This document shows positions 1 to 6,277 of a DNA stretch of 9,176 bases, piece after piece. This stretch comes from an uncultured Litorivicinus sp. (GTDB lineage Bacteria > Pseudomonadota > Gammaproteobacteria > Pseudomonadales > Litorivicinaceae), in assembly GCA_938091715.1 (NCBI GenBank), contig CALKMT010000149.1, forward strand, positions 1-9,176. Direction: 5' to 3'. The position numbers were made by a program, and so were the translations under genes. Position 1 is the stretch's first letter. The number at the start of each line of letters is the position of its first letter. The notes below the pieces were generated by a model. That model saw only the letters and a program-made list of their open reading frames with translations, searched no databases and had not been told where the DNA came from.

Positions 1-674
1 GGGGTTTGGTATTGGTGACCGGGCCCACGGGTTCGGGCAAGTCGACAACGCTTGCAGCCATGATTGATTACGTCAATAACACCCGTAACGACCACATCCT
101 GACCATCGAAGACCCGATTGAATTTGTGCACAGCTCGAAAAAGTCCCTGGTTAATCAGCGCGAGGTGCACAGGGACACCCATGGCTTTAGCGAATCCTTG
201 CGCAGTGCCTTGCGCGAGGATCCGGACGTGATTCTGGTCGGAGAGATGCGCGACTTGGAGACCATCAGCCTGGCCCTGACCGCGGCGGAAACGGGTCATC
301 TGGTGTTTGGCACGCTGCACACCACCAGTGCGGCCAAAACCATTGATCGAATTATCGATGTGTTTCCGGCGGCGGAAAAAGACATGGTGCGCTCGATGTT
401 GTCCGAGTCCTTGCAGGGCGTGATCAGTCAAACCCTATTGAAAAAAGCGGGCGGTGGGCGAGTGGCGGCGCACGAAATCATGATCGGCACCTCGGCGATT
501 CGTAACCTGATTCGCGAGGACAAGGTGGCCCAGATGTACAGCGCCATTCAAACCGGTAGCGGGCAGGGCATGGTGACCCTGGATCAATCGCTGAAAACCC
601 TGGTGGACAAGGGGGTGGTCGAGCGACCAGTGGCAGCGAGCAAAGCCCTGCGTCCCGACTCTTTTATGGCCTAA
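1..674 (+). CDS. pilT: Type IV pilus retraction ATPase PilT (5' end cut off by window)
   Basis: PilT is the hexameric cytoplasmic ATPase that depolymerises type IV pili, driving twitching motility and DNA uptake. The reading frame is already open at base 3, so the N-terminal PAS-like domain (roughly the first 120 of about 344 residues) lies outside the window. Counting from the TTG codon at 6, visible motifs are the Walker A box GPTGSGKST (6-14), the Asp box ILTIEDPIEF (31-40), the atypical Walker B EDPDVILVGEMRD (71-83), the His box TGHLVFGTLHT (96-106) and the PilT hallmark AIRNLIRE (164-171). The TTG at 6 is internal, not a start. pilU follows after 3 nt, the usual pilT-pilU order. The Walker, Asp-box and His-box residues are all present, so the ATPase should be active. 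Confidence 0.97.
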   Translation, partial: GLVLVTGPTGSGKSTTLAAMIDYVNNTRNDHILTIEDPIEFVHSSKKSLVNQREVHRDTHGFSESLRSALREDPDVILVGEMRDLETISLALTAAETGHLVFGTLHTTSAAKTIDRIIDVFPAAEKDMVRSMLSESLQGVISQTLLKKAGGGRVAAHEIMIGTSAIRNLIREDKVAQMYSAIQTGSGQGMVTLDQSLKTLVDKGVVERPVAASKALRPDSFMA

Positions 675-677
675 TGC

Positions 678-1796
678 ATGAACAATAATCTGACTAAATT
701 GCTGCAAGAAATGGTTCGGCGCCAAGCCTCGGATCTGTTTATCACCGTGGGGGCGGCGCCCTCGATCAAGGTCCATGGCCGCTTGGTGCAACTGGGCAAA
801 ACCCTGTTGGATCGTGACATGGTCGAGCAGTTTTTGGCCGCCCTAATGCGCGAGTCACAACAGCGGGCCTTTGCGGACAGCAACGAGGCGAACTTTGCCT
901 TTGCTCCCCAGGGGCTGCCGCGTTTTCGGGCCAACGCCTTTGTTCAGCGCAACAGTCCGGGGCTGGTGATTCGCCAGATCCGCGGCCAGGTGCCAACCCT
1001 GGATGAGCTAGAACTGCCCGGGCAGGTGGGCGAGTTAGCCCTGGCTAAGCGCGGCATTGTGTTTGTGGTGGGCGCCACCGGCGCCGGCAAATCTACCTCG
1101 CTGGCAGCTATGGTCCAGCAACGAAATTTATTGGGCTCGGGTCACATCATCACCATCGAAGATCCGATCGAGTATCTGCACCACCACCAAAATTGCTTGA
1201 TCACGCAACGGGAAGTTGGGGTCGATACGGACAGCTTCGAAAGCGCCCTGGAAAACACCTTGCGCCAAGCGCCGGACTGCATCGTGATCGGTGAAATCCG
1301 CTCTCGTGAGGCCATGCAGCAGGCCATTGCCTTTGCCGAAACCGGCCATCTGTGCCTGGCCACCTTGCATGCCAATACCGCGGTGCAGGCCATCGAGCGG
1401 ATTTTGCATTTCTTTCCGGCGGCGGAACACGAGCGCGTACGTTTGGATTTATCCTTGAATTTAACCGCGGTTCTGGCCCAGCAACTGTTACCCAAACCCA
1501 GCCGGGATGGCCGAGTGCTGTGCAGTGAGTTGTTGTTGAATACGCCACTGGTCTCAGAAAAAATTCGCGCCAACAAAGTGGTCGAGTTACGCGAGCTGAT
1601 GGCTCGCTCGGCCAATCTTGGAATGCAAACCTTCGATCAGTCGTTGTTCGCCCTGTATCGCTCGGGGCGAATTGAGTATCAGACGGCCTTGGCCTGTGCC
1701 GATTCGGTCAACGACCTGCGGCTGCAAATCAAATTGGCCGAGGGACGGCATCGCGAGGGCAAAACTCGCCTGGACCGGGCCGGGCTTGCCGAGTGA
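678..1796 (+). CDS. pilU: PilT-dependent retraction ATPase PilU
   Basis: PilU is the accessory retraction motor that works with PilT to raise pulling force on type IV pili. The 372-residue product is close to the usual PilU length. It has an N-terminal PAS-like domain (about 1-115), Walker A GATGAGKST (132-140), Asp box IITIEDPIEY (157-166), Walker B APDCIVIGEIRSRE (198-211) and His box TGHLCLATLH (222-231). The C-terminal part carries KIRANKVVELRELM in place of the PilT AIRNLIRE motif, which marks it as PilU and not a second PilT. The ATG lies 3 nt after the pilT stop and in the same frame. No good Shine-Dalgarno precedes it, so translation is probably coupled to pilT. Confidence 0.96.
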   Translation: MNNNLTKLLQEMVRRQASDLFITVGAAPSIKVHGRLVQLGKTLLDRDMVEQFLAALMRESQQRAFADSNEANFAFAPQGLPRFRANAFVQRNSPGLVIRQIRGQVPTLDELELPGQVGELALAKRGIVFVVGATGAGKSTSLAAMVQQRNLLGSGHIITIEDPIEYLHHHQNCLITQREVGVDTDSFESALENTLRQAPDCIVIGEIRSREAMQQAIAFAETGHLCLATLHANTAVQAIERILHFFPAAEHERVRLDLSLNLTAVLAQQLLPKPSRDGRVLCSELLLNTPLVSEKIRANKVVELRELMARSANLGMQTFDQSLFALYRSGRIEYQTALACADSVNDLRLQIKLAEGRHREGKTRLDRAGLAE

Positions 1797-1814
1797 AGCC
1801 GGCGCTTTGGGTGT

Positions 1815-1839
1815 GTACCTGTCCCACGCCACAGGGTAC
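1815..1839. other. Imperfect inverted repeat (possible RNA hairpin) between pilU and the MBL gene
   Basis: GTACCTGT (1815-1822) can pair with ACAGGGTAC (1831-1839) with one bulged G and an 8-nt loop. It lies in the 57-nt gap after pilU. No T-run follows, so it does not look like an intrinsic terminator. The 3' arm holds the AGGG that would serve the alternative TTG start at 1842, so it could also mask a ribosome binding site. It may be chance. Confidence 0.3.
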
Positions 1840-1853
1840 CTTTGACCAGGCTT

Positions 1854-2663
1854 ATGACCGATCAACTTATCTTTTGGGGCACCCGGGGCAGTATCCCGCG
1901 CAGCGAGCCCGAATTTAGTCACTATGGCGGTGCCACCAGCTGCGTGCAGGTGGGACCGTTATTGCTGGACGCCGGCACGGGAATCGTGGGGGCTGGGGAT
2001 GCCATGCTGGCGGCTGGCCAGCGCGAATTTCATGTGCTGTTGTCACACGTTCACTTTGACCACGTTATGGGGCTGCCATTTTTTCAGCCCCTGTGGCGTG
2101 CGGATTGTGTGGTCCATTTCTATCTTGGAAATTTGGCCGGCGAGTCGGGCCAGCCCATGTTGCAGGATTTGATGCGGGTACCCTTTTTCCCGGTCGATCC
2201 CAGTTATTTCAGAGCCCAGTGGCAGATGCACCTGTTCCAAGCAGGTGAGTGTCTGCAGATCGCCGATCGACAGGTTGAGACGCTGGCGCTGACCCATCCT
2301 CAGGGGGCAACGGGGTATCGGATTCGCGATGCCGAGGTGTGTTACATCACCGATATCGAGCCTGACGAGGCCATGGGTCAACGGCTGGTCGAATTTATTC
2401 GCGGCAGTCGGGCGATGATCTACGACTGCACCTTTGGCGAGGATGATTTTGAGCCCGACCATGGGCACTCGACCTGGCAGCAGTGTCTGGCATTTTGTCA
2501 GGCGGCCGAGGTGGCCTGTCCGGTGATTTTTCATCACCATCCCAGGGCCTGTGATCAGACGATGAAGAACATCGAGCGTCAGGCCTTGGCCATGAATCCC
2601 AGCACTCGCGTGGCCCGGGATCGAATGGTGTTACAGCTTGAGGATCTTGGCCGGCGCGTCTAG
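1854..2663 (+). CDS. Metallo-beta-lactamase-fold hydrolase (PhnP/RNase Z-like group), substrate unknown
   Basis: The product is a 269-residue cytoplasmic metallohydrolase with no signal peptide. Numbered from ATG 1854, it opens with FWGTRGSIPR followed by a HYGGATSCVQV segment, typical of the COG1235-like group of MBL proteins. The metal motif H-x-H-x-D-H lies at 65-70 (HVHFDH), with further likely ligands H148 (THPQG) and D167 (YITDIEP). A late GHSTW...FHHHPRACD region (about 205-234) is also characteristic of this group. All catalytic ligands appear intact, so it should be active; phosphodiester-type substrates are common in the fold, but the substrate cannot be read from sequence. An in-frame TTG at 1842 would add four residues. 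I prefer the ATG, although its AGG (1848-1850) sits close. It runs with pilU; its last 33 nt overlap pyrC' on the other strand. Confidence 0.88.
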   Translation: MTDQLIFWGTRGSIPRSEPEFSHYGGATSCVQVGPLLLDAGTGIVGAGDAMLAAGQREFHVLLSHVHFDHVMGLPFFQPLWRADCVVHFYLGNLAGESGQPMLQDLMRVPFFPVDPSYFRAQWQMHLFQAGECLQIADRQVETLALTHPQGATGYRIRDAEVCYITDIEPDEAMGQRLVEFIRGSRAMIYDCTFGEDDFEPDHGHSTWQQCLAFCQAAEVACPVIFHHHPRACDQTMKNIERQALAMNPSTRVARDRMVLQLEDLGRRV

Positions 2664-3509
2664 CACCGCACTGATGGCTCGCTGTTCGGTGAGTCGGCCT
2701 TGATCCACCAGCGCCGTTAACCCCGAGCGTAGCAAGTGCAGCGTTTCAGCACCCGGCGCCGCTTGGGCAAAGGGCAAGCGTTTGTCCGCCACCGGATGGG
2801 GCGTGTGATCGCTGCACACCGCGTCGATCACCCCCTCTGCTAATCCCTCAATCAAGGCCATCTGGTCGGCTTCGCTACGCAACACCGGCTGCAAGCGATA
2901 GCGATAGTCATAGCCCTCGATCTTGGCTTCGTTCCACAGCAGATGAGTCACCGCAACGTCGCAGGTGATCGGCAAGCCCTCGGCCTTGGCTCGACGAATC
3001 AGGCGCACCGACTCGGCACACGAAATTCGTCCAATGTGCGCGGTGACGCCGGTCTCGGCAATCAGTTGCAGGTCCCGGGCCAGGGCGATGGTTTCTGCGG
3101 CGCTGGGCTGGGTTTCCAGGCCCAAACGCTGGGCAATCTCGCCGTCGTGGGCGACCCCCCGGCCCAGCTCACTGTCCAGCGGCAGGGCATGAACCGGCAA
3201 ATTTTGGCCCCGGGCGTAGCGCAAAGCGTTGAGTTGCACCCGAGTGTTTTTCCAGGGGGCGTGACCCTGGGTCACCCCCACCACACCGCCGGCCTGATAG
3301 CGCGCCATTTCAGCCAGGTGCTCGCCGTCCAATTCCTGTGTGATCGGGCCGAGCTTGGCCAGCCGGACGGGGCTGTCCTCTGGGGGCGTCTCGTAGGGCG
3401 GCAGGGTTAATACGTCATAACCCAGTTCTTGCGCCTGGGCCAGGGTTTGACCCGGTGTCTCGCCGAGTCGGCAACACAGATCAATCATTCCTACCGATGC
3501 CAAGCTCAT
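2631..3509 (-). CDS. pyrC': Short, inactive dihydroorotase-like protein PyrC' (ATCase partner), barrel only
   Basis: This is a class I dihydroorotase homologue of the PyrC'/PyrX type. In Pseudomonas that protein has no DHOase activity but is needed to assemble aspartate transcarbamoylase with PyrB. Conserved pieces are MIDLCCRL (8-15, where active enzymes have D-x-H-x-H), AHIGRISC (157-164, normally H-V-S), LPITCDVAVTHLLW (179-192) and LQPVLRSEAD...AVCSDHTPH (206-238). The HxH metal pair is C-C-R and the HVS histidine is R161; D234 is kept. Family members are usually about 420 residues; here 292. Both the N-terminal strands before the first barrel strand and the C-terminal strands after the NPA-like DAPAKIL are missing, i.e. 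the whole beta-sandwich. The start is firm: the ATG overlaps the pyrB stop as ATGA, and GGAGGAG (3515-3521) sits 5 nt upstream. Whether it still scaffolds PyrB is inference. Confidence 0.85.
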   Translation of the reverse strand: MSLASVGMIDLCCRLGETPGQTLAQAQELGYDVLTLPPYETPPEDSPVRLAKLGPITQELDGEHLAEMARYQAGGVVGVTQGHAPWKNTRVQLNALRYARGQNLPVHALPLDSELGRGVAHDGEIAQRLGLETQPSAAETIALARDLQLIAETGVTAHIGRISCAESVRLIRRAKAEGLPITCDVAVTHLLWNEAKIEGYDYRYRLQPVLRSEADQMALIEGLAEGVIDAVCSDHTPHPVADKRLPFAQAAPGAETLHLLRSGLTALVDQGRLTEQRAISAVLDAPAKILKL

Positions 3510-4468
3510 AGACGCTCCTCCACACCCATGACCATGCTAAGAATGGCCATTCGAACGGCAATTCCGTTGGTCACCTGATTCAGGATCACACTGTGATCGG
3601 AGTCGGCCAATTCGCTGTCAATTTCCACGCCGCGGTTAATCGGCCCGGGGTGCATGACGATTGCGTTCGGCGCCGCCCATCCGAGGCGCTCCAGGGTCAT
3701 GCCGTAGTTCCGGTGAAACTCGGCTTCGCTTGGTAATAATGCCGAGGCCATACGCTCTTTTTGCAGGCGCAAACAGATCACCACATCGGCGTCCTGAATG
3801 CCCTCGCGCAGGTCGTCGTGCAAGCTGCCGGCCAGGCCTTGGCGGGGCAACAGGGTGCCGGGCCCAATCAGGCGGATGTCTTGGCAACCTAGACCGTGCA
3901 GGGCGTGGACCTGCGAGCGAACGACCCGGCTGTGGCGTATGTCCCCGATGATCGCGACCTTTAGATTGGCGATGTCGCCTTTGTGTTGGCGAATCGTAAA
4001 CATGTCCAACATGGCTTGGGTGGGGTGTGCGTGCAGGCCGTCGCCGGCATTCACAATGGCCAGCTCTGGGGTGCAGTGTTGGGCAATAAAGTGCGGCGCG
4101 CCCGACTGGTTGTGCCGGACCACGAACAGGTCGGCCCCCATGGCTTCCAAGTTTTTCAGAGTGTCCAGCAAGCTTTCGCCCTTGGCGGTGGCGCTGGTGG
4201 AAATGTCTAGACTGACGACGTCGGCGCTTAACCCCTTGGCGGCAATCTCAAAGGTGGTGCGGGTCCGGGTGGAGTTTTCAAAGAATAGGTTGACCACCGA
4301 GCGGCCTTTTAACAATGGCCGTTTTTTCAAATCTCTGGGGGTATCACCGAGAAAAGTCGCCGCGCGATCCATGATTTCAATCATTAGATCCTTGGGCAGG
4401 CCTTCGGTGGTCAAAAAGTGCCGCAGGCGCCCTTTGTCGGTTAGCTGCAATTGCGCGGTGGACGGCAT
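3506..4468 (-). CDS. pyrB: Aspartate carbamoyltransferase catalytic subunit
   Basis: PyrB condenses carbamoyl phosphate with L-aspartate to give carbamoyl-aspartate, the second step of de novo pyrimidine synthesis in the cytoplasm. In the 320-residue product I see the carbamoyl-phosphate motif FFENSTRTRTTFE (62-74), the TAKGES loop (94-99), HAHPTQ (146-151), the aspartate-binding RLQKER (234-239) and HPGPINRG (273-280). A short N-terminal extension (LQLTDKGRLRHF) resembles Pseudomonas PyrB, whose enzyme is a PyrB/PyrC' complex, matching the overlapping downstream gene. ATG at 4468 is chosen because AAGGAG (4474-4479) lies 5 nt upstream. The in-frame GTG at 4474 overlaps that Shine-Dalgarno and cannot be the start. 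A TATAAA hexamer (minus strand, 4501-4506) lies upstream but lacks a good -35. No pyrR precedes it. Confidence 0.97.
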   Translation of the reverse strand: MPSTAQLQLTDKGRLRHFLTTEGLPKDLMIEIMDRAATFLGDTPRDLKKRPLLKGRSVVNLFFENSTRTRTTFEIAAKGLSADVVSLDISTSATAKGESLLDTLKNLEAMGADLFVVRHNQSGAPHFIAQHCTPELAIVNAGDGLHAHPTQAMLDMFTIRQHKGDIANLKVAIIGDIRHSRVVRSQVHALHGLGCQDIRLIGPGTLLPRQGLAGSLHDDLREGIQDADVVICLRLQKERMASALLPSEAEFHRNYGMTLERLGWAAPNAIVMHPGPINRGVEIDSELADSDHSVILNQVTNGIAVRMAILSMVMGVEERL

Positions 4469-4473
4469 TCCCA

Positions 4474-4479
4474 CTCCTT
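4474..4479 (-). promoter_or_regulatory. Ribosome binding site of pyrB
   Basis: The minus strand reads AAGGAG here, 5 nt before ATG 4468. It decides the pyrB start, since the upstream in-frame GTG (4472-4474) shares its first base, in transcript order, with the last G of this site. Confidence 0.75.
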
Positions 4480-4509
4480 AGTCGCTCGGCGAATGCCGCG
4501 TTTATACCG

Positions 4510-4920
4510 TTATGAGCCGTCAGAATCCAGAAACTGCTCAAGAATTATGCAGGCGGCGGCGCTGTCCAACAGGCCTTGATGACGATCCGATTTGCCCTGC
4601 ATTCCCGTGCGCTCCCGGGCTTCTCGGGTGGACAGTCGCTCGTCGACTAGGTGGCAGGGCAGGTGGAAACGGCCGTGCAGCCGCTTGGCAAATTTGCGCG
4701 CACGTTGGGTGATTGGATTGTCGCTGCCGTCCATATTCAGCGGCAGCCCAACAATCAGCGCGGTGGGTTGCCATTGCGCCAGTAAATCCGCCACGGCGTT
4801 CCAATCCGGGTGCCCATTGCTGGCATTCAAGGGGGTCTGCGGTGTGGCGGTGGCGGTCAAGTCTTGTCCGGTCGCAACGCCAATGCGCTTCAACCCATAG
4901 TCAAAGGCCAAATAGGTCAT
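4510..4920 (-). CDS. ruvX: RuvX/YqgF, putative pre-16S rRNA nuclease / Holliday-junction resolvase
   Basis: The 136-residue product is a standard-length YqgF family member with an RNase H-like fold. The E. coli protein is linked to 5' processing of pre-16S rRNA, and relatives to Holliday-junction resolution. Conserved blocks are FDYGLKRIGVA (6-16) with D7, VGLPLNMDGSDN (57-68), VDERLST (92-98) and LLDSAAACIILEQFL (117-131) with D119; the three acidic positions expected in the active site are present. The ATG overlaps the yqgE stop as ATGA, the yqgE-ruvX arrangement common in Proteobacteria. Only a weak GGGGCAGG precedes the start, so coupling is likely. The 41-nt gap to pyrB is one of the two longest in the block. 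Confidence 0.95.
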   Translation of the reverse strand: MTYLAFDYGLKRIGVATGQDLTATATPQTPLNASNGHPDWNAVADLLAQWQPTALIVGLPLNMDGSDNPITQRARKFAKRLHGRFHLPCHLVDERLSTREARERTGMQGKSDRHQGLLDSAAACIILEQFLDSDGS

Positions 4921-5456
4921 GCCTGCCCCGAAAACTGGCTCAGTTGATGACGCGCGATGCCTAGCGGGGCCAAGGCGCGCTCGTAGCGGGCGGCACTGGG
5001 GGTTTTGAACAACAAGTCGGGCTGGTAGGGCAGGCTAAGCCACGCGTTATCGAGCATTTCTTGATCCAACTGGCCGCCGTCCCAGCCGGCGTAGCCCAGG
5101 ACGAATAGGGCTTCATGCCGGTGCAGGGTGGATCGCGCCGCGGGCAGGTCGCTGGCGTGCCCAGTAATGTGCAGGCCCTCAAACGGGGTGGTGCTTTGAC
5201 CGATCGGATCCTGTGCCAGGACAAAGCCGCGCTCGGTGTCCACCGGGCCACCGGAATAGACTCGGGTCACCTCGTCCTCGGAATCGCTGTCCAGATCGAC
5301 CTCGTCCAGTACCGCGCTCAGATTGGTGGTCAGTGGCTTGTTGATGACAAAGCCCAAGGCACCCTGCTCGTCGTGCTCGCAGACCACAATCACGGTGTCT
5401 TGAAAAAATCCGCCCTGATGGGGCATGGCGATCAGCAAATGTTGGCGCAGGTTCAT
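4917..5456 (-). CDS. yqgE: UPF0301 protein YqgE/AlgH
   Basis: YqgE/AlgH is a widely conserved small protein of unclear biochemical role; algH was named from Pseudomonas as an alginate-regulation locus. The 179-residue product shows the family signatures: LRQHLLIAMP (3-12), FFQDTVIVVCEH (17-28), GALGFVINKPL (32-42), YSGGPVDTERGFVL (67-80) and LFVLGYAGWDGGQLDQE (117-133). The frame stays open a further 79 codons upstream, but family alignment puts the start at MNLRQ, where the ATG shares one base with the stop of the TonB-family gene (TGATG). No clear Shine-Dalgarno is visible, so translation probably depends on re-initiation. A run of acidic residues (51-62, DEVDLDSDSEDE) sits in the loop before the GGPV motif. 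Confidence 0.94.
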   Translation of the reverse strand: MNLRQHLLIAMPHQGGFFQDTVIVVCEHDEQGALGFVINKPLTTNLSAVLDEVDLDSDSEDEVTRVYSGGPVDTERGFVLAQDPIGQSTTPFEGLHITGHASDLPAARSTLHRHEALFVLGYAGWDGGQLDQEMLDNAWLSLPYQPDLLFKTPSAARYERALAPLGIARHQLSQFSGQA

Positions 5457-6277
5457 CAGCGCAGGGTATGCCGCCCTTGGTTGAATTGCCAGATTCGGGT
5501 GATGTTGAGGTGTTCGTGAAACGCGACCAGCGCATTGGGAAAGGGCTCGAAGGGCGCCGCGGATTCCAGTACCCCAACGGCCGCCTGGTCTAGGGCCGGC
5601 CATCCGCTGGAGCGCAGGATCTGATAGCCCAGCAGGCGTCCCTGATAATCCACCGTGGCGCGGATTTTGACCTCGCCGGTCAAATCTGGCCATTGATGAG
5701 CGAGGCCCGCGCCGGTGGCTTGGATGTGTTGACGCCAGCGCTGCAGATAGCCCGCTTGAGCGTTCTTGAGGGTGGCGACGGCCTGGCCCTGGGCCGGCCC
5801 GAAACCCAGTGCTTGGGTTTGCGTTAAATCCAGCTCTGCCACGGCCGGGGTGCGGGCCATGCCGGTGATCTGGGTGTTTGCGGCCCGGTTTAGTTGAATC
5901 TCGCCGGGACCCAACAAGCGATTCTGTCGGCCTAGGGTGGCAATAACGCCCTCGGCGCTGGCGCGATCGACGCCGTCAGTCTGACCCTGACGCTCGGTGC
6001 TTTGCTGAGCATCGCGCTCGCGCCCGGTTTGTGTTGCACGCAAGCGGCGCAATACCTCGCCAGATCCGGCCCCCTGTTGGTTCGCAATGGCTTGGAAACC
6101 CACCTGGGTTGGGGGTGCGTCTTGTGAAGGCGCGGCGACGGTCACCGCCAGATCCCGCGTGGTGGGCGCACTGATTTGCGCCGGGGCATTAAGGAAGGGA
6201 ACCAATAAGGCCAGATGCGCCGCCAGCGCCACAGTCAGCGCGGCGGGTAGGGCAAGCGCGTCAGTTGTTGTCCTCAT
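5456..6277 (-). CDS. tonB: TonB family protein (TonB3-like) with an unusual linker
   Basis: The 273-residue product has the TonB plan: a short cytoplasmic start, one N-terminal membrane anchor (about 9-29, ALPAALTVALAAHLALLVPF), a periplasmic linker and a C-terminal TonB domain (about 176-266). That domain contains YLQRWRQHIQ, WPDLTGEVKIRATVD, LRSSGWPALDQAA and SAAPFEPFP. TonB proteins pass energy from an ExbB/ExbD motor to outer-membrane receptors. The linker (about 30-175) is rich in Gln, Arg, Thr and Ala and lacks the long Pro-Lys/Pro-Glu runs of classical TonB. Trp replaces Tyr of the usual YP motif (HQWPD). The locus between gshB and yqgE matches Pseudomonas tonB3, which is tied to twitching motility, so a non-transport role is plausible (inference). 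It overlaps gshB by 17 nt and has only a weak ribosome site. Confidence 0.85.
   Translation of the reverse strand: MRTTTDALALPAALTVALAAHLALLVPFLNAPAQISAPTTRDLAVTVAAPSQDAPPTQVGFQAIANQQGAGSGEVLRRLRATQTGRERDAQQSTERQGQTDGVDRASAEGVIATLGRQNRLLGPGEIQLNRAANTQITGMARTPAVAELDLTQTQALGFGPAQGQAVATLKNAQAGYLQRWRQHIQATGAGLAHQWPDLTGEVKIRATVDYQGRLLGYQILRSSGWPALDQAAVGVLESAAPFEPFPNALVAFHEHLNITRIWQFNQGRHTLR

Noticed and set aside
2043..2540. A 165-codon minus-strand frame inside the MBL gene
   Set aside because: It is fully within a well-supported gene and resembles no family I recognise.
3798..4481. A 227-codon open frame on the plus strand, antisense to pyrB
   Set aside because: pyrB is certain on the other strand, with intact motifs. 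The antisense product has no recognisable domain and an atypical composition, so it is a by-product of GC-rich coding.
4501..4529. TATAAA hexamer upstream of pyrB as a promoter
   Set aside because: The hexamer 17 nt upstream is TGGATT, a poor -35, and there is no extended -10. It is kept only as a remark in the pyrB entry.
5457..5693. 79-codon upstream extension of yqgE
   Set aside because: The extension overlaps the conserved TonB C-terminal domain, and family alignment starts at MNLRQ.
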